A program made the translations under genes and the position numbers. The notes under the pieces were generated by a model. The model made no database searches, was not told where the DNA came from, and saw only the letters and a program-made list of their open reading frames with translations. DNA of 64,000 nucleotides from JANXAZ01 sp964504655 (GTDB lineage Bacteria; Pseudomonadota; Alphaproteobacteria; Geminicoccales; Geminicoccaceae), in the NCBI GenBank assembly GCA_964504655.1, contig CAZDFD010000001.1, positions 58,406 through 122,405 of the forward strand. Direction: 5' to 3'. Positions 18,078-26,656 of this stretch are shown here, one piece after another; within the stretch, counting starts at the first letter, position 1; the number at the start of each line of letters is the position of its first letter.

Positions 18078-18170
18078 GGCTCAGCCGCCGGCCGCCCGAG
18101 CGCGGCTCGTGCCAGCCGGTCGCACCCGGCCCGTGCTTGTTTGCCGGACCTCGGCTGCTATCCTCTGCAC

Positions 18171-18431
18171 ATGCCGTTGCTCGAGGCTCGGATCGGGACG
18201 GAGTCGGTGCACGAGTTCCTGTCGATGGGCGGCTACGGGACCTATGTCTGGGCGGCCTACGGTGCCACCCTCGGCGTGCTCGTGGCGCTGTTCTGGCAGA
18301 GCTGGCATCGGGCGCGCAAGCGCACCGCCGAGGCCGAGCGACTGCGGGCCGAGCGACGGGCCGAGGCCCGCCGGCCAGTCCGCCCCGTCGTGGCCGAGCG
18401 GCGTCCAGCGGCGCCCTCGGGCGACCGCTGA
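18171..18431 (+). CDS. ccmD: Haem exporter protein CcmD
   Basis: Small single-pass membrane protein that helps release holo-CcmE from CcmABC during cytochrome c maturation. The pattern GGYGTYVWAAYGATLGVLVALFW followed by an Arg/Glu-rich tail is typical. Two starts are possible: the ATG at 18171 (86 residues) or the one at 18225, which gives the normal CcmD N-terminus MGGYGTYVW. It heads the ccmDEFGHI run; ccmABC, normally just upstream, are replaced here by the divergent glnD. Confidence 0.85.
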   Translation: MPLLEARIGTESVHEFLSMGGYGTYVWAAYGATLGVLVALFWQSWHRARKRTAEAERLRAERRAEARRPVRPVVAERRPAAPSGDR

Positions 18432-18449
18432 GGCCGCGGGGGCGGAGCG

Positions 18450-18905
18450 GTGCGCCTGCGCAAACGACAGCGGCTCGTGCTGGTGGCGCTCGTGCTGCTG
18501 CTCGGCGCCGGCTCGGCGGCGCTCGTGCTGGCGGCGCTCGGTGGGAAGGTGTCGCTGTTCGTGGCGCCGTCCGACCTTGCGGCGCGCGCGCTCGAGCCCG
18601 GCAAGCGGTTCCGCCTGGGCGGCCTCGTCGAGCCGGGCACGGTCGAGCGGCTGGCCAGTGGCGAGGTGCGGTTCGCCGTGACCGACGGCGCCGCCAGTGT
18701 GCCGGTCGCTTATCGCGGCATCCTCCCCGACCTGTTCCGCGAGGGCCAGGGCATCGTCGCCCAGGGCACGCTCGAGGCGGGCGGGCTGTTCCGTGCCAGC
18801 GAGGTGCTCGCCAAGCACGACGAGACCTACATGCCCCGGGAGGTGGCCGAGGCGCTCAAGCGCACGGGCCATTGGAAGGACGGGGCAGCGGAGCCATCGC
18901 GGTGA
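18450..18905 (+). CDS. ccmE: Periplasmic haem chaperone CcmE
   Basis: Binds haem covalently in the periplasm and passes it to CcmF/CcmH. The 151-residue product has an N-terminal membrane anchor (residues 8-30), an OB-fold domain and the haem-binding motif HDETYMP with His123 and Tyr127. The start is GTG at 18450, and its stop overlaps the ccmF start as GTGA. The short Arg-rich N-terminus and signal anchor are normal. Confidence 0.96.
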   Translation: MRLRKRQRLVLVALVLLLGAGSAALVLAALGGKVSLFVAPSDLAARALEPGKRFRLGGLVEPGTVERLASGEVRFAVTDGAASVPVAYRGILPDLFREGQGIVAQGTLEAGGLFRASEVLAKHDETYMPREVAEALKRTGHWKDGAAEPSR

Positions 18906-20881
18906 TCGCCGAGTTCGGCCACTTCGCACTCGCCCTGGCCATGGCGGTGGCGGCCGCCCAGGCACTGCTGCCGCTCGTCGGCGCCGCCCGTCGCGACGCC
19001 ACGCTCGTGGCCTTCGCGCGGCCGGCCGCGCTCGTCCAGCTGCTGCTCGTGACCCTCGCCTTCGGGGCGCTCGTCCACCTGTACGTCGTGTCCGACTTCT
19101 CGGTCGCCAACGTCGCCGCCAACTCGCACCAGTCGAAGCCGCTCGTCTATCGGATCAGTGGCGCCTGGGGCAACCACGAGGGCTCGCTAGTTCTGTGGGT
19201 CTGGATCCTGGCCCTCTTCGGCGCCGCCGTCGCGGCCTTCGGGGACAACCTGCCGGCGACCTTCCGGGCGCGGGTGCTCGGCGTGCAGGCGCTCATCGGC
19301 GTGGGCTTCCTCGCGTTTCTGCTGTTCACCTCGAACCCCTTCGAGCGCCTCGATCCAGCACCCCTCGAGGGTCGCGGCCTCAACCCGATCCTCCAGGATC
19401 CGGGCCTCGCGATGCACCCACCCATGCTCTATCTGGGCTATGTGGGGTTCTCGACGACCTTCTCTTTTGCGATCGCCGGCCTGCTGGAGGGCCGCGTCGA
19501 CCCCTCCTGGGCGCGCTGGCTCCGGCCCTGGACGCTCGCCGCCTGGACCTCGCTCACCCTGGGCATCGCTCTGGGCTCCTGGTGGGCTTACTACGAACTC
19601 GGGTGGGGTGGGTTCTGGTTCTGGGATCCGGTGGAGAACGCCTCGTTCATGCCCTGGCTCGCGGGGACCGCGCTCCTCCACTCGGCGATCGTCGTCGAGA
19701 AGCGCGACACCCTGAAGAGCTGGACCATTCTGCTCGCCATCCTGACCTTCGCGCTCTCGCTGCTCGGCACCTTCCTGGTTCGCTCGGGCGTGCTCACCTC
19801 CGTGCACGCCTTCGCTTCCGATCCGGCCCGGGGCGTCTTCATCCTGGCCCTGCTCGTGGTGGCGATCGGCGGCGCGCTCGCGCTCTATGCCTGGCGTGCG
19901 CCGGCGCTCCAGGGTGGCGGCATGTTCGCGCCGGTGTCCCGTGAGGGTGCGCTCCTGCTCAACAACCTGCTGCTCGCCTCGGCCACCGCCACGGTTCTGC
20001 TCGGCACGCTCTACCCGCTCGTCCTCGATGTCCTTGGCGGTCCCAAGATCTCGGTCGGCCCGCCCTACTTCAATGCTACGTTCGTGCCGTTGATCGTACC
20101 CGTGCTCGTGGCCCTGCCGGTCGGGGCCGCGCTCGCCTGGAAGCGCGGCGACCTCGGGGCCGCGGTCGGCCGCCTGTGGGTCGCGGCCGCGGCGAGCTTG
20201 GCCCTGGCCCTCCTGGCGGTGTGGCTGAACGACCTGCGCGCGGGTCTGGCCATGGTCGGCTACGCGCTCGGTGCCTGGGCGATCCTGGGCTCGCTCGCCG
20301 AGCCGCTCGGCCGGGCGTTCGCGGGTGGGCCCGACCTGCGTCGGGCGGCTCGCCGCCTCCTGGGCCTGCCGCGCGCCACCTGGGCCATGGTGCTCGCGCA
20401 TGTCGGGCTCGGCGTCCTGGTGATCGGCGTCACCGCGACCTCGACCGCGCAGAACGAGCGCATCTTGACGCTCCGGCCCGGTGAGACCGCCGAGATCGCC
20501 GGCTACGCGGTGCGCTTCGAGGGGGTGCGCGAGGTGCAGGGCCCGAACTGGATCGCCCAGCGCGGCACCTTCGACGTGACCCGGGCGGGCGCGCCGGTGA
20601 CCAAGCTCGCTTCCGACAAGCGCTTCTTCGTGGTCGAGCGGCGGCCCACGACCGAGGCCGGCATCCACACCACGCTCGGCCGCGACCTCTACGTCGTGCT
20701 CGGCGATCCGGCCGGAGACGGCGCCTGGACCATGCGGCTCTACCACAACCCGCTCGTCGTCTGGATCTGGGGTGGCGCCGTGCTCATGGCGCTCGGCGGC
20801 CTGCTGTCGCTCTCCGACCGGCGCTTCCGGGTCGGCGCCCCGCGCCCGGCGCGGGCGCCACTCGCGGTGCCGGCCGAATGA
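18902..20881 (+). CDS. ccmF: Cytochrome c haem lyase subunit CcmF
   Basis: Large inner-membrane protein that attaches haem to apocytochromes c together with CcmH. The tryptophan-rich WWD motif is visible as GWGGFWFWDPVENASFMPWL, with histidines in SHQSKPLVYRISGAWGNHEGS and the AMHPPMLYLGY segment. The 659-residue product has about 15 hydrophobic segments. The GTG start (18902-18904) overlaps the ccmE stop, and the end overlaps ccmG by ATGA, so translation of the operon is coupled. Confidence 0.97.
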   Translation: MIAEFGHFALALAMAVAAAQALLPLVGAARRDATLVAFARPAALVQLLLVTLAFGALVHLYVVSDFSVANVAANSHQSKPLVYRISGAWGNHEGSLVLWVWILALFGAAVAAFGDNLPATFRARVLGVQALIGVGFLAFLLFTSNPFERLDPAPLEGRGLNPILQDPGLAMHPPMLYLGYVGFSTTFSFAIAGLLEGRVDPSWARWLRPWTLAAWTSLTLGIALGSWWAYYELGWGGFWFWDPVENASFMPWLAGTALLHSAIVVEKRDTLKSWTILLAILTFALSLLGTFLVRSGVLTSVHAFASDPARGVFILALLVVAIGGALALYAWRAPALQGGGMFAPVSREGALLLNNLLLASATATVLLGTLYPLVLDVLGGPKISVGPPYFNATFVPLIVPVLVALPVGAALAWKRGDLGAAVGRLWVAAAASLALALLAVWLNDLRAGLAMVGYALGAWAILGSLAEPLGRAFAGGPDLRRAARRLLGLPRATWAMVLAHVGLGVLVIGVTATSTAQNERILTLRPGETAEIAGYAVRFEGVREVQGPNWIAQRGTFDVTRAGAPVTKLASDKRFFVVERRPTTEAGIHTTLGRDLYVVLGDPAGDGAWTMRLYHNPLVVWIWGGAVLMALGGLLSLSDRRFRVGAPRPARAPLAVPAE

Positions 20882-21468
20882 CCGTCGGGGTCGAGCGGGG
20901 GGCGGCGCCGGCGGCCGCAGCGCCCTCGAGACCGTTGCCCCGGCGCTGGCTGTTCCTCCTGCCGGTCCTCCTGTTCGCGGGCGTCGGGGTGTTCCTGGCG
21001 CTCGGTCTCGGCCGCGACCCCGCCACCCTGCCCTCCGTGCTGATCGACAAACCCGCCCCGGCCTTCGCCCTGCCGCCGCTCCCGGGCCGCGACGAGCGCG
21101 GTCTGTCGAGCGCCGACCTCGGCGGCCGGCCGATGCTCGTCAACGTCTTCGCCTCCTGGTGTGGGCCGTGCCGGATCGAACACCCGGTGCTCGAGCAGCT
21201 CGCCCGCGCCGGTGTGGTGATCCACGCCGTCAACTACAAGGACGATCCCTCGGACGCCCTGTCCTTCCTGCGCACGCTCGGCGATCCGTTCGACCGCGTC
21301 GGCGTCGACCGCCAAGGCCGGACCGCGATCGACTGGGGCGTCTACGGCGTGCCGGAGACCTTCGTGATCGACCGCGAGGGCCGGATCCGCTACCGACATG
21401 TGGGTCCGCTCCAGCCGCGCGACGTCGAGCGGACGATCCGCCCGCTCCTGGTCGAGCTCGCCCGGTGA
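20878..21468 (+). CDS. ccmG: Thiol:disulfide interchange protein CcmG (DsbE)
   Basis: Membrane-anchored periplasmic thioredoxin-like reductant that keeps the CXXCH cysteines of apocytochromes reduced. An anchor helix spans about residues 24-45; the active site WCGPC is at 94-98 within FASWCGPCRIEHPVL; the cis-proline region reads VYGVPETFVIDREG. At 196 residues it has the expected length. Overlaps with ccmF and ccmH (ATGA, GTGA) place it firmly in the ccm operon. Confidence 0.96.
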   Translation: MTVGVERGAAPAAAAPSRPLPRRWLFLLPVLLFAGVGVFLALGLGRDPATLPSVLIDKPAPAFALPPLPGRDERGLSSADLGGRPMLVNVFASWCGPCRIEHPVLEQLARAGVVIHAVNYKDDPSDALSFLRTLGDPFDRVGVDRQGRTAIDWGVYGVPETFVIDREGRIRYRHVGPLQPRDVERTIRPLLVELAR

Positions 21469-21965
21469 TCGGCGGGACCCCGGCTCGCCGCCTACTGGGC
21501 GCCCTCCTGGCCCTGGCCCTCCTGCTCGCGGCCGAGGCCCCGGCCGCCACCTCGCCGGACGAGATCCTTCCCGATCCCGTACTCGAGGCGCGCGCCCGGG
21601 CGCTCGGCAAGGAACTGCGCTGCCTCGTCTGCCAGAACCAGTCGATCGACGATTCCGACGCGCCCCTGGCCAAGGACCTCCGCCGCCTGGTGCGCGAGCG
21701 CCTCCAGGCCGGCGACAGCGATGCGCGGATCCGCCAGGACCTGGTCGCCCGCTACGGCGACTTCGTGCTGCTCGAGCCGCCCTTCAAGCCGGCCACCTGG
21801 GCGCTCTGGATCGGCCCGGCCGTCGTGCTCCTGGCGGGCGCGGCGCTGGTATTGGCGTTCCTGCGCCGGCGCGTGGCGCCGGTGGCCGAGCCCGAGCTCA
21901 GTGCCGAGGAGCGCACGGCGCTCGCCGCGCTGCTGCCGGGCGAGGGCCGCGATCGTCCGGCATGA
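21465..21965 (+). CDS. ccmH: Cytochrome c maturation protein CcmH (CycL)
   Basis: Membrane-anchored thiol oxidoreductase that presents apocytochrome c to CcmF. It has a signal peptide (about residues 1-28), the RCLVCQNQSIDDS motif with the redox pair Cys53/Cys56, the conserved GDSDARIRQDLVARYGDFVLLEPP and a C-terminal membrane helix. The product has 166 residues from a GTG that overlaps the ccmG stop. It corresponds to the CcmH N-terminal domain, with the TPR part encoded separately as ccmI. Confidence 0.95.
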   Translation: MIGGTPARRLLGALLALALLLAAEAPAATSPDEILPDPVLEARARALGKELRCLVCQNQSIDDSDAPLAKDLRRLVRERLQAGDSDARIRQDLVARYGDFVLLEPPFKPATWALWIGPAVVLLAGAALVLAFLRRRVAPVAEPELSAEERTALAALLPGEGRDRPA

Positions 21966-23347
21966 CCCTAGAGCTGCTCGTCTTCGGCGTCCTGAGCCTG
22001 CTCTGCGTCGGCGGGCTCGCTTGGCCGCTGCGCGGCCGTTCGGCTGCCGCCGAGGTGCGGCCCGAGCTCGCCGTCTATCGCGACCAGCTTGCCGAGCTCG
22101 AGCGCGACCGGGCGCGCGGTGTTATCGGCACCGAGGAGGCAGCCGCCGCCCGGCGCGAGATCGAGCGGCGGCTCGTCCGGTCCGCCCAGGTGACCGGCCC
22201 GGCCCTCGCCGTCACCCGCGGCGGGCGCGTCCTTCTGGGCTTCTCCCTCCTCCTGGTTCCGGCGCTGGCCGCCCTCACCTACGTCAAGTTGGGCTCGCCC
22301 GGGCTGCCCGACCAGCCGCTTGCGGCGCGCCCGGCACCGCCGGCCGAGGGGCCTGACATCGCCGCCCTCGTGGCGCGGCTAGAGCAGCGCCTCGCGGCCG
22401 ACCCGTCGGCGCTCGAGGGCTGGCTCCTGCTCGCCCGCTCCAAGGCCGCGCTCGGCGATCCCGTGGCCGGCGTCGCAGCCGCCCGCCGCGGTCTGGCGCT
22501 CGACCCGTCGTCGAGCCCGGCCCGGACGAGGCTCGCCGAGCTCCTGATCCAGGCCTCGGGCGGGACCGTCCCGCCCGAGGCCCGCGACCTCCTCGAGCAG
22601 GTCCATGCGGCCGATCCGGGCGAGCCGCGCGCGGCCTTCTTCCTCGGGCTGGCTGCGGCGCAGGCGGGCGAGCCGGAAGTTGCGCTCGCCACGTGGCGCG
22701 GCCTCCTGGCCGAGGCGCCGGCCGACGCCCCCTGGCGGGCAGGGGTGGTGGCGGCGATCCGCGAAGCGGCGGCCGGGACTGGCCTCGAGGTCGAGGCGAT
22801 GCTGGCGGCGACACCGGGCCGGCCGGCCGCCGCGACCGCCGCATCCTCGCCAGAGGCGCACGAGCGGGCCCGCGCGATCGCTGCCCTGCCGCCCGAGGAG
22901 CGGGCAGCGGCGATCCGCTCGATGGTCGAGGGCCTCGAGGCCCGGCTTTCCGCCGATGGCGGCGACGTCGAGGGCTGGCTCCGCCTCGCCAACGCCCGCC
23001 GTGTCCTGGGCGAGGTCGAGAAGGCCCGAGCCGCCTTCGAGAGGGCGCTCGCGCTCCGGCCCGACGATCCGGCCCTGGTCTCGGACTATGCCGGGCTCCT
23101 GCTCGGCCCGGCCGAGCCCGGCGACGGCCTGCCCTCGGTCGGCGCGGACGCCAAGGCGGCCTACGAGCGCTTGGCGCTGCTCGCCCCCGACGACCCCGAG
23201 CCCTGGTGGTATCTGGGCATCGCCGCCGCCCGCGAGGGCCGCCGCGAGGAAGCCCGCCGCCACTGGCAGCGGGTGTTGTCGCTGCTCCCGGCCGGCCACC
23301 CCGACCGCCCCACGGTCGCCGACCGCCTCGCAGCGCTCGGGAGCTAG
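21962..23347 (+). CDS. ccmI: Cytochrome c maturation chaperone CcmI (CycH) with TPR repeats
   Basis: Binds apocytochrome c C-termini and delivers them for haem ligation. The 461-residue protein starts with a membrane helix (residues 3-20), has a loop RPELAVYRDQLAELERDRARG typical of CcmI, a second membrane helix at about 80-100, and then a periplasmic TPR domain with several LxxAxxALGxxxxAxxA-like repeats up to the C-terminus. It overlaps ccmH by ATGA and is the last gene of the cluster; moaE converges on it 10 bases later. Confidence 0.93.
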   Translation: MTLELLVFGVLSLLCVGGLAWPLRGRSAAAEVRPELAVYRDQLAELERDRARGVIGTEEAAAARREIERRLVRSAQVTGPALAVTRGGRVLLGFSLLLVPALAALTYVKLGSPGLPDQPLAARPAPPAEGPDIAALVARLEQRLAADPSALEGWLLLARSKAALGDPVAGVAAARRGLALDPSSSPARTRLAELLIQASGGTVPPEARDLLEQVHAADPGEPRAAFFLGLAAAQAGEPEVALATWRGLLAEAPADAPWRAGVVAAIREAAAGTGLEVEAMLAATPGRPAAATAASSPEAHERARAIAALPPEERAAAIRSMVEGLEARLSADGGDVEGWLRLANARRVLGEVEKARAAFERALALRPDDPALVSDYAGLLLGPAEPGDGLPSVGADAKAAYERLALLAPDDPEPWWYLGIAAAREGRREEARRHWQRVLSLLPAGHPDRPTVADRLAALGS

Positions 23348-23357
23348 CGCCCGCCCC

Positions 23358-23819
23358 CTACTCCGCCGCCCGCTGCCAGCGCGCCGCGGCCGCGTCGTCC
23401 TCGGTGCGAGCCTCGACCCAGCGCTCGCCTGCGGGGGTCTCCTCGAGCTTCCAGAACGGCGCCTTGGTCTTGAGCCAGTCGATCAGGAAGGCACAGGCCT
23501 CGAGCGCCGCGGCACGGTGTGCGCTCGCGGTCGCCACGAGGACGATCGGCTCGCCCGGCAGCATGCGGCCGACGCGGTGCACGATCAGAAGGTCCTCGAG
23601 CGGCCAGCGAGCACGCGCCTCGGCCGCGATCCGCTCGAGCTGACGCTCGGTCATGCCCGGATAGTGCTCGAGGGTCATGGCGAGCACGCGCTCGCCCTCG
23701 TGCTCGCCGCGCACCAGACCGACGAAACTCGCGATCCCGCCGACCCCGACGCGGCCGCGCGCGAAGGTGGCCAGCTCCCGGGCCGGCTCGAACGGCGCCA
23801 GGGCGATGCGGACCGTCAT
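23358..23819 (-). CDS. moaE: Molybdopterin synthase catalytic subunit MoaE
   Basis: Converts precursor Z (cPMP) to molybdopterin with sulfur from MoaD. The family pattern is clear in the 153-residue product: GIASFVGLVRGEHEG, LEHYPGMTERQLERIA, the core VHRVGRMLPGEPIVLVATASAHR and the catalytic lysines in LKTKAPFWKLEE. It overlaps moaD by ATGA in the expected moaD-moaE order. Together they imply molybdenum enzymes encoded elsewhere. Confidence 0.96.
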   Translation of the reverse strand: MTVRIALAPFEPARELATFARGRVGVGGIASFVGLVRGEHEGERVLAMTLEHYPGMTERQLERIAAEARARWPLEDLLIVHRVGRMLPGEPIVLVATASAHRAAALEACAFLIDWLKTKAPFWKLEETPAGERWVEARTEDDAAAARWQRAAE

Positions 23820-24067
23820 CCGCCGGTCACCGGCGGGAAGAAGGCGACCTCGCGGGCACCGGCGAGCGGCCGGGCGTCGTCGGCGAACTCCTGGTCGACG
23901 GCCGCGCGCACCACGCCGGCGGCGGCGCAGGCCTCGGCGAAGCGGGGATGACGGGCACCGAGCCAAGCCTTGAGCTCGCCCAGGGTGACGAGCCCGGGCG
24001 GCGGCTCCAGCTCCTCCTCGGCGACCCCGACTCGCTGCCGGAGCCAGGCGAAGTAGCGGATGCGCAT
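23816..24067 (-). CDS. moaD: Molybdopterin synthase sulfur carrier MoaD
   Basis: Ubiquitin-like sulfur carrier of 83 residues that ends in the required double glycine (FFPPVTGG), whose C-terminal thiocarboxylate donates sulfur to MoaE. The start MRIRYFAWLRQRVG matches the family; the open frame before it is not conserved. It is 22 bases downstream of pgsA and overlaps moaE, an arrangement (pgsA-moaD-moaE, preceded by uvrC) seen in many alphaproteobacteria. Confidence 0.95.
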   Translation of the reverse strand: MRIRYFAWLRQRVGVAEEELEPPPGLVTLGELKAWLGARHPRFAEACAAAGVVRAAVDQEFADDARPLAGAREVAFFPPVTGG

Positions 24068-24089
24068 GGCTGCGATGATCCCGCGGCTG

Positions 24090-24695
24090 CTAGGGGCTCG
24101 TCCCGCGAGCCGGTCTGAGGGTCGCCTCGGCTGCACGCTCGTCCAGCATGTGGCCGACGCTTCTTTGAAGATAATCCCATCCAGTGACCAATGTCAAGAT
24201 GGCGGCGGCCCAAAGCCCCCAGAACCCGATCTCGGGCACGAGCAGCCACCAGGGCCCGGAATCGCCGACGATCAGGAATCCCAGAGCGGTCATCTGCACG
24301 GCGGTCTTCCACTTGGCGAGCCGGCTCACCGGCAGCACGAGGCGGGCCTCGGCCAGGTACTCGCGCAAACCCGAGATGGTGATCTCGCGCAACAGGATGA
24401 CGAGCGCCGGCAGGATGGGCGCCCGGTCGAAGCCCACCAGCAGCAGCACGGTGGCGGCCACCAGGAGCTTGTCGGCGACCGGGTCGAGCCAGCGGCCGAG
24501 GCGCGACTGCTGCTGCCAGTTGCGCGCCAGCCAGCCGTCCAGGTAGTCGGTGCTGGCGGCGATCGTGTAGACCGCGCAGGCCAGCCAGCGGGCCCAGGCG
24601 CCCTCGACCCAGAACAGGCCGACGAGCACGGGGATCAACCCGATCCGCACGAGCGTCAGGAGGTTCGGCGGGCTGGTCAGCATGCGCAGAGCCAC
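24090..24695 (-). CDS. pgsA: CDP-diacylglycerol-glycerol-3-phosphate 3-phosphatidyltransferase PgsA
   Basis: Inner-membrane enzyme making phosphatidylglycerophosphate. The CDP-alcohol phosphotransferase signature is present as DYLDGWLAR...GRWLDPVADK, with the spacing DG-x2-AR-x8-G-x3-D-x3-D, in a protein of about 200 residues with 4-5 hydrophobic segments. The GTG at 24693-24695 or the ATG at 24681-24683 (MLTSPPNLLT) may be the start; the latter fits relatives better. It is 5 bases downstream of uvrC. Confidence 0.94.
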   Translation of the reverse strand: MALRMLTSPPNLLTLVRIGLIPVLVGLFWVEGAWARWLACAVYTIAASTDYLDGWLARNWQQQSRLGRWLDPVADKLLVAATVLLLVGFDRAPILPALVILLREITISGLREYLAEARLVLPVSRLAKWKTAVQMTALGFLIVGDSGPWWLLVPEIGFWGLWAAAILTLVTGWDYLQRSVGHMLDERAAEATLRPARGTSP

Positions 24696-24700
24696 CTCGC

Positions 24701-26587
24701 TCAGCGGCTGTCGTGGAAGTGATCGTAGATCGCTCGCGCGACAGCCTTGTTGATTCCTGGTACCTGCTCGAGATCCAGGAGCCCCGCCTGCGCCACGGCC
24801 CTGGCCGAGCCGAAGTGCTGCAGGAGAGCCCGCTTGCGCGACGCGCCGACCCCGGGCACGGCATCGAGTGCCGAGCGGCTCAGCTCGCGTGCCCGCCGCC
24901 CGCGATGCGTGGTCACCGCGAAGCGGTGCGCCTCGTCGCGCAGCCTCTGGAGAAAGTAAAGGACCGGGTCCTTGGGGTCCAGGGCGAACGGCTCGCGACC
25001 CGCCATGAAGAAGCGCTCGCGGCCGGCGTCCCGCTCCGGGCCCTTGGCGACCGCCACCACCACGAGATCGCCGAGCCCGAGCCCCTCGAGCACCGTCGTG
25101 GCCACAGCGAGCTGGCCGGCGCCGCCGTCGACCAGGACGAGATCGGGCCAGCCCGGGCCGGCCCGCTCCGGGTCCTCCTTGACCAGCCGGGCGAAGCGCC
25201 GCTCGAGGACCTCGCGCAGCATCGCGTAGTCGTCGCCGGCCACCGCCTCGCGGCGGATCGCGAAGGTCCGGTAGGCCTTGCGCTCGAAGCCCTCGCGGCC
25301 GGCCACCACGAACGCGCCGACCGCATGCGAGCCCTGCACGTGGCTGTTGTCGTAGATCTCGATGCGCTCGGGCGGCGCCTCGAGGCCGAGCCGCTCGGCC
25401 AGCTCGGCAAGAAGCCCGGCCTGGGTGCCGAGTTCGGCCGCGCGCCGCGCCAGCGCCTCGCGGGCGTTCCTCGTGGCGAGCTCGACCAGCTGGCGGCGGG
25501 CACCGCGCTGCGGCGCCACGAGCGCCACGCGGCGGCCGGCGCGCAGCCCCAGGGCCTCGGCCAGCAGCTCCTGCTCGGGTACCGGCTCGGACAGGAGCAG
25601 GAGCCGCGGCGGCGACCGCTCGCTGTAGAACTGGGCCACGAAGGCCTGCACGATCTCGCCCGGCGCGCTGTCTCGCGTGTGCGCCGGAAAGTAGGCCCGG
25701 TTCCCGTAGTTGCGCCCGTCTCGGTAGAAGAACACCTGCAGGCAGGCTTGCCCGCCCTCGCTTGCCAGAGCGATCACGTCGGCGTCGCCCACCGCGTCGG
25801 TGTTGATACCCTGGCGGCTCTGGATGTGCGCCAGCGCCTTGAGCCGGTCGCGGCAGACCGCCGCCGCCTCGAAGTCGAGCCGCTCGGCTGCCGCCTGCAT
25901 CTCCGCCTTGAGCCGCTCCTGGACCTGACGCGAGCGGCCGGTCAGGAAGTCGCGAACCTCAGCCACGAGCCGGGCGTAGGCCTCGGGTCCGATCCGCCCG
26001 ACGCAGGGCGCGCTGCAGCGCTTGATCTGGTGGAGGAGGCAGGGCCGCGAGCGGCTCTCGAGGACCGAATCGGAGCAGGACCGCAAGGGGAACGCGCGCA
26101 GGAGGGCGTTCAAGGTCTCGTTGACAGCGCCGGCCGAGGCGAACGGCCCGAAATAGTCGGTGCCCGGCCGTTTGGCCCCGCGGTGCTTGCCGAGCTTGGG
26201 GAAGGCGTGGTCGTGGCGGAGCGCGATGAAGGGGAAGCTCTTGTCGTCCCTGAGGACGATGTTGAACAGCGGCCGCCAGCGCTTGATGAGGTTGGCCTCG
26301 AGCAGGAGGGCCTCGACCTCGCTCGAGGTGGTCGTGACCTCGAGCGCGCGGGTCAGCGACACCATCCGCTGCAGGCGCGTCGTGAGCTTGGGGAGATGCG
26401 CGTAGGCGGCCACCCGCTTCCTGAGCGAGGCAGCCTTGCCGACGTAGAGGAGCTGGCCTCGCTCGTCGAGCATCCGGTACACGCCGGGCCCGTTCGGCAG
26501 TGTGGGGAGCTGCCGTCGGATCAGAGCTGCGCCCTTGGGCGCGGTCTCCGAGGATGCCGGCGCTGCGGCCTCGAGAAGCTCGGGCAT
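24701..26587 (-). CDS. uvrC: Excinuclease ABC subunit C
   Basis: Nuclease subunit of nucleotide excision repair that makes both incisions. Domains in order: GIY-YIG near residues 35-110 (GVYRMLDERGQLLYVGKA), a Cys-rich segment (FPLRSCSDS...CLLHQIKRCSAPCVG), the UVR helix pair (LKAEMQAAAERLDFEAAAVCRDRL), the RNase H-like half (YDNSHVQGSHAVGAFVV and DLVLVDGGAGQL) and C-terminal helix-hairpin-helix motifs. The length of 628 residues is normal. It heads the uvrC-pgsA-moaD-moaE unit. Confidence 0.97.
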   Translation of the reverse strand: MPELLEAAAPASSETAPKGAALIRRQLPTLPNGPGVYRMLDERGQLLYVGKAASLRKRVAAYAHLPKLTTRLQRMVSLTRALEVTTTSSEVEALLLEANLIKRWRPLFNIVLRDDKSFPFIALRHDHAFPKLGKHRGAKRPGTDYFGPFASAGAVNETLNALLRAFPLRSCSDSVLESRSRPCLLHQIKRCSAPCVGRIGPEAYARLVAEVRDFLTGRSRQVQERLKAEMQAAAERLDFEAAAVCRDRLKALAHIQSRQGINTDAVGDADVIALASEGGQACLQVFFYRDGRNYGNRAYFPAHTRDSAPGEIVQAFVAQFYSERSPPRLLLLSEPVPEQELLAEALGLRAGRRVALVAPQRGARRQLVELATRNAREALARRAAELGTQAGLLAELAERLGLEAPPERIEIYDNSHVQGSHAVGAFVVAGREGFERKAYRTFAIRREAVAGDDYAMLREVLERRFARLVKEDPERAGPGWPDLVLVDGGAGQLAVATTVLEGLGLGDLVVVAVAKGPERDAGRERFFMAGREPFALDPKDPVLYFLQRLRDEAHRFAVTTHRGRRARELSRSALDAVPGVGASRKRALLQHFGSARAVAQAGLLDLEQVPGINKAVARAIYDHFHDSR

Positions 26588-26624
26588 CGACGGTCCTTGT
26601 GGGTAGCGCGGCCGCCGCGGTCAA

Positions 26625-26649
26625 GCGGGGGCGGGTCGACCGCCCCCGC
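26625..26649 (-). terminator. 10-bp GC hairpin after the DUF305 gene
   Basis: A perfect 10-bp inverted repeat (GCGGGGGCGG / CCGCCCCCGC) with a five-base loop lies 8 bases after the DUF305 stop and 38 bases before the uvrC start. It fits an intrinsic terminator for the DUF305 gene, although only two T residues follow the stem on the minus strand. It also separates that gene from uvrC, so uvrC probably has its own promoter. Confidence 0.5.
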
Positions 26650-26656
26650 CCCGACC

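Noticed and set aside
14667..18431. A 1254-codon open frame on the plus strand
   Set aside because: It is antisense to glnD and BenE and only its end encodes CcmD; the long frame comes from high G+C, not from a giant protein.
26588..26656. A TTGACC-based promoter for uvrC
   Set aside because: A TTGACC is present on the minus strand at 26619-26624, but no acceptable -10 box follows at the right distance, so I did not annotate it.
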